Source: Pseudomonadota bacterium
GTDB taxonomy: Bacteria; Myxococcota_A; UBA796; GCA-2862545
Reading direction: 5' to 3'
DNA: 51,605 nt
Assembly (NCBI GenBank): GCA_002862545.1
Contig: PKDJ01000042.1
Coordinates: forward strand, 1-51,605
Positions 7,190 to 17,100 of the stretch are shown here, piece by piece (the first letter of the stretch is position 1; every line of letters starts with the position of its first letter). The notes beneath the pieces are model-generated. The model was not told where the DNA came from. It made no database searches and saw only the letters and a program-made list of their open reading frames with translations. A program made the translations under genes and the position numbers.

Positions 7190-8464
7190 ATGCAGCTGTA
7201 CATCGACGGTCATCTCGGCGTCGATGGTGCAGCACAGCGGCTCACGGGCACGCTCGACGGAGAGCCGGTCGAGCTTCGAGCCGTGTCGCTCGTCGACCGG
7301 CCCGAGGCGCTGCAGCTGCTCGAGGATGTCGCAGCCTTCCTCGACGAGTGCGCACATCCACTGCTTCCCGAGGTCTACGGGGTCGTCGCCCTCGACGACT
7401 GGGCTTGCCTCGTGGTGGCTCCCACCGAGGGGATCACGGTCGCGCAGCTGGCGCGAGAGCGCTGCTCGGAGGAGGTCGCGGCGACGCTGGTGTCGCGCAT
7501 CGCGGGGCTGATGGAGCACATCCACACCCTCGAGGACGGCCACGGGTGCACCATGGGCCTGCTCATGGAGGGTCTGTCCAGCCGCGGTGTGCGGGTGGGA
7601 CAGCCCTTCACGCTGCGCTGGTGCCAGCCGGAGGTGATCTTCGGCGTCGCGGAGGCAGGGAGTGCGAGCGGCGCTGCTCGACGCTCCGGAGGCCCCGAGG
7701 ACGACGTACACGATCTCGGTGCGCTGTTCCTCGAGCTGCTCGTCGGGATCCGCGATGCGCAGCTGCTGCTCGGAGAGGTCGGGCGACTCAACGACCCGCC
7801 GCGGCATCACCGCCGCCTCCGGGAGGGCATGCGCACCCTGGGGGTCCGCGACGAGCTCGCGCGGATCATCGAGCGCATGTGCAGCTTTCATCCTGATGAG
7901 CGGCCCACACCCGCCGAGGTCGTCGAGCTGACGAGCGGTCTTCAGGTCGTGGATCATGCGCTGCATCATGCGGTCGACCAGCGGGCTGTCGCGCTGCCGA
8001 CGCCGAGCGACGACCACCCGCTGGTCGGGCTCGAGCTGGGCGAGCGAGCCGCTCCGCCCGCCGACCGCACCATGGGCCCCGCAGACTGGGCCAGCTCGCC
8101 TCCCGAGCTCCCGAGTGTGCCCACCCCGCCGCGTCCCGAGCTCCCTCCGCTGCCGAAGCCGCGCTTCGACACCGGCGGCGTGACAGTCTTCGAGCGCCAG
8201 CGGCCGAAGCGCGTCGTCCGGGAAGAGCGTCCGGCTGAAGAGGCCGCGAGCTCGCCGGCGCCTGCACCCTTCCCGAGCACCTCCACGCCTGCCCCAGCGC
8301 CCTACGTGCCGCCGCCCCAGCTCGACACGCCAGCAGAGGGCTCGAGGCGTGGTGCCGGTTGGCTCGGCTGGTTGATCGGCGGGGGCTGTCTCTCCGTCGG
8401 TGTGCTCAGCGTCGGGGGCATCGTCGCCATCGCCCTCGGAATCCTCCTCGCCTCGCTGCTGTAG
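7190..8464 (+). CDS. Pseudokinase-like membrane protein
   Basis: 424 aa, ATG with GGGG about 6 nt upstream. Residues 1-260 resemble a eukaryotic-type Ser/Thr kinase fold: an N-lobe-like start, QLLEDVAAFLDECAHPLLPEV, DDVHDLGALFLELLVG (the subdomain IX position) and MCSFHPDERPTPAEVVEL (subdomain XI). The P-loop, the VAxK lysine, HRD and DFG are not visible, so catalysis is unlikely. A Pro/Ala-rich linker (about 300-385) leads to one C-terminal TM helix (about 390-424), so the kinase-like domain probably faces the cytoplasm. It is the first gene of a plus-strand operon with an AmpG-like permease, a sulfatase and a CoA-transferase, spaced 18-31 nt apart, and may act as their regulatory scaffold (inference). 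Confidence 0.82.
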   Translation: MQLYIDGHLGVDGAAQRLTGTLDGEPVELRAVSLVDRPEALQLLEDVAAFLDECAHPLLPEVYGVVALDDWACLVVAPTEGITVAQLARERCSEEVAATLVSRIAGLMEHIHTLEDGHGCTMGLLMEGLSSRGVRVGQPFTLRWCQPEVIFGVAEAGSASGAARRSGGPEDDVHDLGALFLELLVGIRDAQLLLGEVGRLNDPPRHHRRLREGMRTLGVRDELARIIERMCSFHPDERPTPAEVVELTSGLQVVDHALHHAVDQRAVALPTPSDDHPLVGLELGERAAPPADRTMGPADWASSPPELPSVPTPPRPELPPLPKPRFDTGGVTVFERQRPKRVVREERPAEEAASSPAPAPFPSTSTPAPAPYVPPPQLDTPAEGSRRGAGWLGWLIGGGCLSVGVLSVGGIVAIALGILLASLL

Positions 8465-8489
8465 CGCGTATGCCTCGGTCCCCGACGTC

Positions 8490-9755
8490 ATGAACGAATC
8501 GGCCACCCAGACCGGCCTGTGGGCGGCGGTCTTCAACCGCCGCATGCTGCTGTGCATCCTCACGGGCTTTAGCTCGGGGCTGCCGCTGTACGTGCTCTAC
8601 CAGATGGTCCCGGCCTGGCTGCGCTCTGCGGAGGTCGATCTGGCGACGATCGGTCTCTTCAGTCTCATCGCCTTCCCCTACACCTGGAAGTTCCTGTGGT
8701 CGCCGCTCATGGACCGCTGGACGCCGCCACTCGGCCGCCGCCGGGGCTGGGCGCTGCTCATCCAGATCGGGCTGATGGGTGCACTGGCCGCGTTCGCGCT
8801 GTTCGACCCGCGCGAGGCGACCGGAGGCATCGCGGCGGTCGCCGGTGTCGTGGCCCTGCTCTCCGCCTCGCAGGACGTCGTCCTCGATGCCTACCGGCGC
8901 GAGATCCTTCCGGACCACGAGCTGGGCATCGGCAACAGCATGTTCGTCAACGCCTACCGGGTGAGCTCGCTCGTGCCGGGCTCGCTGGCCCTGATCCTCG
9001 CTGACCAGCTGCCGTGGTCCGTCGTCAACCTGGTGGTGGCATCCTTCATGTCGGTGGGCATCCTCACGACCTGGCTGATGCCCGAGCCGACGCTCGCTGC
9101 GCCGCCTCCTGTGGATCTCCGGGAGGCTGTGGTCGAGCCCTTCCGCGAGTTCTTCGCCCGCAACGGCACCCGCCAGGCGGTGCTCGTGCTGGTGTTCATG
9201 CTGCTCTACAAGCTGGGAGACAGCATGGCGACGGCACTGGCCACGCCGTTCTACCTCGACACCGGCTTCTCGATGACCGAGGTGGGCACGGTCGCAAAGG
9301 CCGCGGCGCTGTGGTCCAGCATCGTGGGGGGCATCCTCGGTGGCCTGATCATGGTGCGGGCCGGGATCCAGCGCTCGCTGTGGCTCTTCGGGGTGGTCCA
9401 GATCGTGAGCATCCTGGGCTTTGCGGTGCTCTCCGAGGTCGGTCCCGACAAGACCGTGCTGTTTGCGGTGGTGAGCTTCGAGTACCTGGGCGTCGGCCTC
9501 GGCACCGCCGCGCTCGTGGCCTTCATCGCCCGAAGCACCAACCGGGCCTACACCGCCACCCAGCTGGCGCTGCTCACGAGCCTCACCGGCATTCCACGAA
9601 CGCTGGCGAATGCCGCCACCGGCTACATCGTCGAGAGCATCGGCTACACCTCCTTCTTCCTGGTGTGCACCGTGCTGTCGATCCCGGGGATGCTGCTGCT
9701 GCCCTGGGTCGCCCCGTGGGGCGACGACCCACCCGAGCCGCCGGCGGACGGATAG
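8490..9755 (+). CDS. AmpG-like MFS permease
   Basis: 421 aa from ATG 8490, 25 nt after the pseudokinase stop. A 12-TM major facilitator. Family marks of AmpG-type muropeptide permeases are visible: SGLPLYVLYQMVPAWLR near the N-terminus, the cytoplasmic MDRWTPPLGRRRGW loop, and SASQDVVLDAYRREIL in TM4/loop, close to the AmpG consensus. AmpG imports anhydromuropeptides for peptidoglycan recycling; whether this paralog does the same is unproven, since no recycling enzymes are next to it. It sits in the pseudokinase-sulfatase-CoA-transferase operon. Confidence 0.88.
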   Translation: MNESATQTGLWAAVFNRRMLLCILTGFSSGLPLYVLYQMVPAWLRSAEVDLATIGLFSLIAFPYTWKFLWSPLMDRWTPPLGRRRGWALLIQIGLMGALAAFALFDPREATGGIAAVAGVVALLSASQDVVLDAYRREILPDHELGIGNSMFVNAYRVSSLVPGSLALILADQLPWSVVNLVVASFMSVGILTTWLMPEPTLAAPPPVDLREAVVEPFREFFARNGTRQAVLVLVFMLLYKLGDSMATALATPFYLDTGFSMTEVGTVAKAAALWSSIVGGILGGLIMVRAGIQRSLWLFGVVQIVSILGFAVLSEVGPDKTVLFAVVSFEYLGVGLGTAALVAFIARSTNRAYTATQLALLTSLTGIPRTLANAATGYIVESIGYTSFFLVCTVLSIPGMLLLPWVAPWGDDPPEPPADG

Positions 9756-9758
9756 GCT
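9753..9758 (+). promoter_or_regulatory. TAGGCT -10-like box
   Basis: TAGGCT straddles the AmpG-like gene's stop codon, 15 nt before the sulfatase ATG. It could be an internal promoter or a chance match. Confidence 0.25.
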
Positions 9759-9773
9759 GTAGGTGGAGCGTGC

Positions 9774-11171
9774 ATGCGGCTCGTCGTTGTCCTGCTGGTG
9801 ATGGGGTGTGGGGAGGCGACCTCGAAGCGACGGGGTCAGCCCGAGCCCACCTTCGATCCGACTGCGCCCGAGGGTGCCGAGAACGTCCTCGTGGTCCTCC
9901 TGGACGACGTCGGCATCGACAAGGTCGGCGCCTACGGCGCACACTCCGAGGCACCGCCGACACCGAACCTGGATGCGCTCGCGGCCGAGGGGGTGCGCTT
10001 CGAGCATGCCTATGCGCACCCGACCTGCACGCCGAGCCGGGCGGCGCTCCTCACGGGACAGTACGCCTCGCGGGCGGGCCTCGGCTCGTGGATCGACCCG
10101 TGGACTGACGACGCGGCGCTCGATGTCGGCTCGGTCACGCTGCCTCGGGTGGTGGAGGCCTCGCCGGAGCATGCGTGGTCGAGTGCGGCGGTCGGCAAGT
10201 GGCACCTGACGACCTTCCTGCGCAAGCGCCCTGGCGAGCATCCGCTCGAGCTCGGCTTCGGCACTCATCGTGGCAGCCTCGGAAACCCGACGAACTCGGT
10301 CCTCGCGGCGGAAGACGACCCTCGTGGCTACTTCCGCTGGGAGAAGAGCATCGACGGCGACCTGTCGTGGTCCGAGACCTACATGACCGTCGACACGGTG
10401 GATGATGCCCTGGCGCTGGCCGTAGAGCTGCCCGAGCCCTGGTTGCTGTATGTGGCCTTCAACGCCGCCCACACGCCGCTACACGTGCCGCCGGCAGATC
10501 TGTTGGTGGAGCCGCTGTCGGATGCGCCCGACGATGCGGAGCTGTTCGGTGCCATGGTCACGGCGCTCGACACAGAGCTGGGGCGACTCTTCGAGGGGCT
10601 GGCGGTACGCACGGCGGCCCCGATCACCACGCTCGTGATCGGCGACAACGGCACGCCGTCACACGCCATCCTCCCGCCGCTCGACCCCGAGCGCAGCAAG
10701 GGCACGGTCTCCGAGGGTGGGGTGAGGGTCCCGTTCATCGTCTCTGGGCCGCGGGTGACGATGCCGGGGGCCGTCTCGCAGGCGCCGGTCCACGTGGTCG
10801 ACGTGCTCCCGACCGTCGCCGCCATCGCGGGCGTCGAGCCATCTTCGCTCGTGGACTCCCGTGGGCAGCCCTGGGTGCTGGACGGCGCAGACTTGACTCC
10901 CCTCCTGGCCGATCCCTCTGCCGCTCGAGAGCGCCTGCTCTACAGCGAGCACTTTGGCCCCAATGGAGAGCCCCCGTGGTTCTGGTACGGCCGGACCCTC
11001 CGTGACGACCGCTACAAGATCGTGGTCAGCGAGCACGCCGAGGCCCTCTTCCGGCTCTCCGAGGGGCTGGACGAGGGGCCGGATCTGCTCACGACGGGCA
11101 CGACCCCCGAGGACGAGGTGGCCCGGGAGCAGCTGCTCGCGGAGCTGGAGGCCATCGACCGGCGCTGGTGA
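9774..11171 (+). CDS. Sulfatase (type I) lipoprotein
   Basis: 465 aa, ATG with GGTGGAG 6 nt upstream. A lipobox (LLVMGC, Cys12) anchors it to a membrane. The alkaline-phosphatase-fold sulfatase domain starts NVLVVLLDDVG (metal Asp44/Asp45). CTPSR at 85-89 is the sulfatase signature in which Cys85 would be converted to formylglycine. AVGKWHL (about 138) and the C-terminal IGDNGTPS and GGVRVPFIVSGP are also typical. Substrate is a sulfate ester, identity unknown. Maturation needs a formylglycine-generating enzyme or an anaerobic radical SAM maturase; neither is next to it. It is third in the pseudokinase operon. Confidence 0.93.
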   Translation: MRLVVVLLVMGCGEATSKRRGQPEPTFDPTAPEGAENVLVVLLDDVGIDKVGAYGAHSEAPPTPNLDALAAEGVRFEHAYAHPTCTPSRAALLTGQYASRAGLGSWIDPWTDDAALDVGSVTLPRVVEASPEHAWSSAAVGKWHLTTFLRKRPGEHPLELGFGTHRGSLGNPTNSVLAAEDDPRGYFRWEKSIDGDLSWSETYMTVDTVDDALALAVELPEPWLLYVAFNAAHTPLHVPPADLLVEPLSDAPDDAELFGAMVTALDTELGRLFEGLAVRTAAPITTLVIGDNGTPSHAILPPLDPERSKGTVSEGGVRVPFIVSGPRVTMPGAVSQAPVHVVDVLPTVAAIAGVEPSSLVDSRGQPWVLDGADLTPLLADPSAARERLLYSEHFGPNGEPPWFWYGRTLRDDRYKIVVSEHAEALFRLSEGLDEGPDLLTTGTTPEDEVAREQLLAELEAIDRRW

Positions 11172-11202
11172 GCCTGTCGGCGCACGCGCTGACGGATACA
11201 GC

Positions 11203-12363
11203 ATGGCCATGGACGGCATCCGCATCATCGACCTCACCCGGGTGCTCGCGGGCCCCTGGGCTACGCAGCACCTGGCCGATCAAGGCGCCGACGTGATCAA
11301 GGTCGAGCCGCCAGGAGGCGACGAGACCCGGCGCTTCGGCCCCGTGATCGACGGTCACTCGACCTACTACCTGTCGGCGAACCGCAACAAGCGCTCCATC
11401 GTGCTCGATCTGAAGACCGAGGCAGGCCGAGCGGTCCTCCACGAGCTGCTCGCCTCGGCCGACGTGCTCATGGAGAACTTTCGGCCTGGTGTGCTTGCGC
11501 GCCTCGGTTTTCCCTGGGAGGAGCTGCACGCCCGGTACCCACGCCTGGTGGTGGTCGCCATCCACGCCTTTGGTGACACGGGCGATCCTGCCTGGGTGGC
11601 ACGCCCCGGCTACGACCTCGCACTGCAGGCCCTCGGCGGTGGCGCATCCATCACTGGGCAGCCCGATGGCCCTCCTGCGAAGTACGGCAACAGCATCACC
11701 GATCTGGTGGCCGGACTGCTCGCGAACCAGGCGGTCCTCACGGCCCTGCTGCGCCGCGAGAAGACGGGTCGCGGGCAGAAGATCGTGATCAACATGCTCC
11801 AGGCGCAGGCAGCCTGCCTGGCCTACCACGCCACCCGTCACGTGGTGACCGGCTACGTCGAGCCCCGACGCGGCACGGCTCACGGCGGCCTCGTGCCCTA
11901 CCGCTTCTTTCCGTGCGGCGACGGCTACCTCGCGGTCGCCTGTGGCAACGACGCGATCTGGCAGCGCCTACGGACCGCGCTCGCGCTGCCCGATCACCCA
12001 CACTGGCGCACCAACGTCGACCGCGTCGCCGATCGGGAGGCGGTGGACGCCGCAGTGCAGTCTGCGCTCGACCGACTCACCCTCGACGAGGCCGACGCGC
12101 TGCTCGCCGCCAACCGGGTGCCCGGTGGACCGGTCCTGACGGTCGATCAGGTGATGGCGCACCCTCAGGTGACGACCGTGCCCGTCCAGCACCCGGCCTT
12201 CGGTGAGGTGCCCCTGACCGGACCGGTCTTCACCACCGACACCACGCGGACGGACCACACCTGTCCGCCCGAGCTCGGAGAGCACCGCGACCTCATCCTC
12301 TCGGAGCTTGGGCTGGACGGTGAGGTCATCGCTGACCTCGCGGCGAAGGGTGCCTTCGGCTGA
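11203..12363 (+). CDS. CoA-transferase family III (CaiB/BaiF type)
   Basis: 386 aa from ATG 11203. Members transfer CoA between carboxylates (formyl-CoA:oxalate, carnitine-type or succinyl-CoA dependent), or racemise 2-methylacyl-CoAs. N-terminal LTRVLAGPWATQHLADQGADVIKVE and RSIVLDLKTEAGR are diagnostic. The catalytic Asp corresponds to Asp167 (NSITDLVAGLL), followed by the family's RREKTGRGQ loop. HGGLVPYRFFPCGDGYLAVACGND matches the C-terminal lobe. Length is typical of the family (about 390 aa). It is last in the operon and convergent, 3 nt away, with the nitronate monooxygenase. Substrate cannot be told from the neighbours. Confidence 0.92.
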   Translation: MAMDGIRIIDLTRVLAGPWATQHLADQGADVIKVEPPGGDETRRFGPVIDGHSTYYLSANRNKRSIVLDLKTEAGRAVLHELLASADVLMENFRPGVLARLGFPWEELHARYPRLVVVAIHAFGDTGDPAWVARPGYDLALQALGGGASITGQPDGPPAKYGNSITDLVAGLLANQAVLTALLRREKTGRGQKIVINMLQAQAACLAYHATRHVVTGYVEPRRGTAHGGLVPYRFFPCGDGYLAVACGNDAIWQRLRTALALPDHPHWRTNVDRVADREAVDAAVQSALDRLTLDEADALLAANRVPGGPVLTVDQVMAHPQVTTVPVQHPAFGEVPLTGPVFTTDTTRTDHTCPPELGEHRDLILSELGLDGEVIADLAAKGAFG

Positions 12364-12366
12364 GCC

Positions 12367-13257
12367 TCAGGTGAGCGTCGCGACCGCGTCGTGGTACTCG
12401 CGGACGAGGTCGTCGACGATCCGCTCGATGGGCAGAATGTCGGTGATCTCGGCGACGCCGTGACCAGCGGACCAGATCTCTTTCCACCGCTTGGCGCCCT
12501 CGGGGGTGCGGTCCGGGGTCCAGTCCTCGGGCAGGGTGCGCCGCAGGAAGTTGGCGTGTACGCCGCTGATCTTGTCGGTGTAGACGATCTCTTCTGGGCC
12601 GGAGTCGCAGACCATCTGCTTGTAGCCGTCCTGGGCGCCGCACTCGGCGCTCGCGATGAAGCGGGTGCCCATGTAGACGAGCTCGGCACCGAGGGCGAGA
12701 CTGGCTGCGATCTGCCGGCCCGTCGAGATGGCACCGGCCGCGATCACGGGCACCGAGAGGTTGTCCCTCAGGTAGGGAATCAGTGCGTAGGGGGTGAGCC
12801 GTCCCGCGTGGCCGCCGGCCCCTGCAGAGACGCCGATGATGCCGTCGACCCCCGCAGACTCTGCCTTCTTGGCGTGCTTGAGGTTGATCACGTCGTGGAA
12901 GACGGTCGCGCCCTTTGCGTGTGCTCGCTGCACGAAGGGCGTGGGATTGCCGTAGGAGGTGATCCACACCGGCACCTCGAACTCCTCACACAGCGCCACG
13001 TCGGCCATCAGACGCTCCGGATCGGTCAGCCGGATGGTCATGTTGATCGCGAAGGGCTTGTCGGTGCGTGCGCGCAGCCACTCCAGGTCGGACCGCAGCT
13101 TGTCGAGCGTGCGGGCGTTGAGCGACGGCATCGCCCCGAGGATGCCGGCCTCGGCGCAGGCGAGCAGCATCTCCTTGTTGGAGATGATGAACATCGGCGC
13201 AGCGACGATGGGGTAGCGAAGGCCGAGGCGGCGGGAGAGCGGGGTCGACAGCGGCAC
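12367..13257 (-). CDS. Nitronate monooxygenase (FMN-dependent, NPD family)
   Basis: 296 aa from GTG 13257, chosen because CCGGAGA lies 6 nt upstream and the start leads straight into the TIM barrel (LSRRLGLRYPIVAAPM). Longer in-frame starts at 13281 or 13380 would add up to 41 low-complexity residues. FMN-barrel marks: AAPMF, GVSAGAGGHAGR (phosphate/isoalloxazine loop), AAGAISTGRQIAASLALGAELVYMGTRF. It oxidises nitronates such as propionate-3-nitronate to carbonyl compounds, or acts as a related FMN reductase (some members are enoyl reductase FabK-like). No Fe-S motif is seen. It stands alone between the CoA-transferase and the 13491 gene. Confidence 0.88.
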   Translation of the reverse strand: MPLSTPLSRRLGLRYPIVAAPMFIISNKEMLLACAEAGILGAMPSLNARTLDKLRSDLEWLRARTDKPFAINMTIRLTDPERLMADVALCEEFEVPVWITSYGNPTPFVQRAHAKGATVFHDVINLKHAKKAESAGVDGIIGVSAGAGGHAGRLTPYALIPYLRDNLSVPVIAAGAISTGRQIAASLALGAELVYMGTRFIASAECGAQDGYKQMVCDSGPEEIVYTDKISGVHANFLRRTLPEDWTPDRTPEGAKRWKEIWSAGHGVAEITDILPIERIVDDLVREYHDAVATLT

Positions 13258-13439
13258 GGGAGTCTCCGGGGCGGCCGACACTCTAGCCGGCTCGGGGCCG
13301 GCCTCGCGACGGAAAACGTCTCGGGGGCTGCTCGACCGAGAGGCCACCGCAGGCGGCCCGTTCATGCTGGTGTAAGGCACAGAAAAGAGTCGAGAGATGC
13401 CGTGTACTGGAGAGCTGAGGGGCGTCGTTGAGGCACTTC

Positions 13440-13467
13440 TTGCGTAGATTGCTCACACCCCTATTCT
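13440..13467 (+). promoter_or_regulatory. Possible promoter for 13491 gene
   Basis: TTGCGT at 13440-13445, a 16-nt spacer and TATTCT at 13462-13467, in one of the few A/T-enriched patches of the window. The ATG is 24 nt downstream, behind a GGGGGG site. Confidence 0.4.
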
Positions 13468-13490
13468 GAAACGGAACAGGGGGGTTCAAA

Positions 13491-14153
13491 ATGGAACACG
13501 AGGTGAGCGGGCGGGTGATGATCCAGGAGACGCGAATCCCGGTGGTGGGGGTCACCGTCGACATCTGGCGACGGTCGCTGTTCATGGACCGGCTCGTCAC
13601 GTCTCTGGAGACTGGTGCCGACGGGTCGTTCGTGACCCGTGTGTCGCGCGGTCTGTTGTCCAAGTGGCTGGCCGACGAGATCTACCTCCGGGTGTGGAAC
13701 GGCGACGAGCACGAGCTGCATGACGGCACGGAGCAGCCGCGGGTGCTGCGGCAGCCCCGCGAGGACATCGAGGTGGCGATCCCGCTGGCCGACATCGCAT
13801 CGGAGCAGGGGGTCTCTCTGATGCGCGAGGTGCAGCCGCGCGTCACCGGTCGGATGACCTACGTCGATGCCGAGGGGGTCGCGCTGCCGGAGTGGACGGA
13901 CGCCTTCCGCGAGCGCCTCCAGGGTCTCTCGGTCCAGCTCTGGGATGCGGAGCGGCAGGTGCGACTCGCGGTCGAGGACGCGGCTCGTGGTGCCTACCAG
14001 CTCTGGTTCTCGACGGAGGCGCATCCGCGCGTCCGGTTGATTCAGGTGCGCGTCGTGTCGCGGGCGGGGCCGGCCGTCTACGAGGGCCCGATCATGGGGT
14101 GGTGCCACGAGACGCTCCAGCACGACCTCACGATCGTCTGCGAGCGTCAGTAG
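13491..14153 (+). CDS. Unknown protein with carboxypeptidase-regulatory-like N-terminus
   Basis: 220 aa. The first 45 residues (GRVMIQETRIPVVGVTVDIWRR ... TGADGSFVTRV) look like the carboxypeptidase regulatory-like/transthyretin beta-sandwich, in which a G-x-V-x-D repeat is followed by DGSF. A second such unit may start at TGRMTYVDAEGVALPEW (about 125). No signal peptide or TM helix is evident, which is unusual for that fold. Function unknown. Its last 7 nt overlap the end of the FG-GAP gene on the other strand. An A/T-rich leader with a possible promoter precedes it. Confidence 0.75.
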   Translation: MEHEVSGRVMIQETRIPVVGVTVDIWRRSLFMDRLVTSLETGADGSFVTRVSRGLLSKWLADEIYLRVWNGDEHELHDGTEQPRVLRQPREDIEVAIPLADIASEQGVSLMREVQPRVTGRMTYVDAEGVALPEWTDAFRERLQGLSVQLWDAERQVRLAVEDAARGAYQLWFSTEAHPRVRLIQVRVVSRAGPAVYEGPIMGWCHETLQHDLTIVCERQ

Positions 14154-17100
14154 TCGACCACCAAGCGCGCGCCGGGCTCGAGTCCGTCTTCGATGACGCT
14201 GATCGAGCCGTCTGGCCACAGCAGCTCGAGGCTCATGGCCTCGGCCGTGTCTCCGAGGCCCAGGTAGAGCTCGAAGCCGTTCTGGGCACTGAAGCACGAC
14301 CCGCCCGCGACCGTGCGGTGAACCGAGCGCTCGCTGCCGTCGGGCTCGCGAAGCCGGAGGGTCGCGCGGGTACCGATGGCGTCGCGCGACACCCGCAGAC
14401 CGTCTCCTCTCGCCTGCACGCGGATGGCCCGCCGTGGGCTGCCCCAGTCGAAGGCGAAGAGGCGGTTGGGCTCTTGGGCGATCTCGGAGTCGAGGAAGGC
14501 GGGCCCACCGTTGGTGACGGCCAGCTCCAGCGCGCCGTCGCCGTCGACGTCGACGAAGGAGGTGCCGTGGGTACGGTAGGGGTAGACCGTGAGCGGCAGG
14601 CCGTCGTCGAGGGCCGCGAAGTCGATCAGCGGGCTGGCGTTGACGAACCACAGGCTGTCGTCGGTGTGGCTGCTGATGAAGAGCTGATCCGACGCACCCC
14701 GTGAGGGGCCGCCGTTGCCGATGTACACGTCGAGGAAGCCGTCGGCGTCGACGTCTCCGAGCTGGCAGCCCATGACGCCGACGCGCTCGGAGACCGGGCG
14801 GCTGTTGAGGTTGGATCGGACCGCGACATCGGTGAAGCCCTCTCCGGCCTCGTTCAGGAACAGGCGGTGACCCGCCCCCACGACCTCCTCCGGGTACGGG
14901 TCGAAGCCACCGAGGGGCACACCGTCGCAGTCCTCGCCGCCGCGGTGGAACACGACGATGTCCTGCCAGCCATCATTGTCCATGTCCTCGACGCAGGCGG
15001 CGAAGGAGTTGATCGGAGAACCCGGTTCGTCGAGCTCGCTCCAGCGGAACGTCTCGTTGACGAAGCGAGGGTCGCCGGTCTCGACCAGCTGGTTGATCCA
15101 CACGATGTTGCTCGAGCGGTAGGCGTTCTCGTACAGGTCGAGGTCGCCGTCGTTGTCGAGGTCGACCCAGGCACTGTGGCGGGTCGACTTCAGCACGCCG
15201 CCGAGGCCGCGCTCGACGGCGACCTCGGTGAAGGTGCCGTCGCCGTTGTTCTCCCACAGCAGGTTCCGGGCGAGGTCGGTCGACAGAGCGCCGCATGCGG
15301 TGAGCCGGTTGGAGTTCACGAAGAGGTCCACGTCGCCGTCGCGGTCGTAGTCGCCCCAGACGGCGTTCGCGCTCGCGCGCACGATGAGGCGCCAGCCGAC
15401 GTCGATGCCTCCGACTCCCGCCTCTCGGGTGACATCCTCGAAGGACAGCTCCCCGTCTTCGACGAGGCGGTTGCGGAACAGAGCGTCGCGCTCCGAGCAC
15501 TCGTTTCCGCCGTTGGCGACGAACAGATCGATGTCGCCGTCGTTGTCGTAGTCCGCGGCGGCAGCACCCCAGGCCAGCGCGTCGGGCAGCAGGTTCTGCA
15601 CGTGGACGAAGGACGGGCCCTCTGCGTCGGTGGTGTTGCGGATCACGAAGGAGGGGTCGCCCGGGTTGCCGACGAAGAAGTCGACGAGGCCGTCGTTGTC
15701 GAAGTCCGCTGCGACGAGGGACCGCCCACGGTTGCGATGGCCGAGGAAGGTGTCTTGGAAGGCCGAGGGCACTCCGATGTCGCGCACCGTGACGTCGAGA
15801 TCGAGCCAGGAGTCATCGCCGCCGAGGATGCAGGTGTCGACGGGCTCGGCGGTGTCGACCGCATCGAAGACGGGGTCGCAGGCATCGCCGAGGCCGTCCC
15901 CGTCCTCGTCGCGCTGTTCGGGGTTCGCGATCCGGCGGCAGTTGTCTCGGCCATCCGGGATGCCGTCGTCGTCGCTGTCACGGTCGAGCGCGTCGATGAG
16001 GCCATCGCCGTCGGTGTCGACGGCTTCACCGTCTTCGGAGAGCTCGCGGGCGTCCGGGATGCCGTCACCATCGCTGTCGACCCGTCCGGGGTCGAGGCCG
16101 AGGGCAGCCTCGTCGTCGTCGGCGACGCCGTCGTGGTCGAGATCATTGCTGCCGGCCGCAATCCACGCTCCGCTCGTGCCGCCGATGGCTACGTCCTCAC
16201 GGGGGCCCGGTCCGGTGTTCCCTCGAGCGAGGGTTGCTCCGAAGCCCGGCCCTCCCCGGTACAGGTGGGTCGGGCGGTCGGCGAGGCCGCGGGGTGAGGC
16301 GGCATACAGCACCGTCACCCCTGCCGCAGCGGAGGGTGCACCCACGAGCAGGTCGTCGTACCCGTCCCCGTTCTGGTCGGAGAAGGCAACGGCGGCGCCG
16401 TAGGTCAGGGTGGCGGCGAGGTCGGGCGCGTCGAGAGAGCGGGTTCCGCCCCAGAGGAGCTCGTCCGGTCCGCCGCGCAGGAGGAGCACGGAGTCGCGGC
16501 CGGGCGCGCCGAGCGCCACGTCGGCATAGCCGTCAGTGTCGAGGTGACCGGTGGCCAGGGACGCGCCTACCCGGTCGCCAGGTGCTCCTCCTGCGAGGCT
16601 GATCTCGCGGACGAAGCCATCGAGTCCTCCGTAGAGCAGGAGGCCGCCGCCCGCGCCCTCGTCGAGTAGCGGGGCGCCGAGAATCAGGTCCGGCCAGCCG
16701 TCGCCGTCGACATCGCCCGAGGCGGCAGCGGCGCCCAGCCCGCCTTCGGTCACGCGCTCGAGGCTGGCTGCGGGGGCCAGTCCAGCGTCGGTGCCCTGCC
16801 ACAGGCGCGCCCGCGACAGGGAGGGCTCTCCGACGAGGAGGTCGTCTCGCCCGTCGAGGTCGACGTCGGTGAGGAGCAGGGAATCGGCGACCGCCTCGAC
16901 TGTCCAGGTCGGCACGATGGCGACCTGTCCGTCGCGGTTGAGGTGGAGGCGGACGGTGGTTCGGCCGGCGAGCACGAGATCGGTGTCGCCGTCGCCGTCT
17001 ACATCACCGGTGGCGACCCGTCGGATGCCCTCGTCGCTCGCCGCGCCCCAGAGGACACCGTCCGGCCTCCAGCTCGGGGTGAACCACCACAGCGCGGCGC

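Noticed and set aside
7129..7896. ORF starting at an ATG just downstream of the TTGACA promoter
   Set aside because: Its start is upstream of or at the predicted transcription start, without a ribosome site, and its residues are Arg-rich shadow of the pseudokinase.
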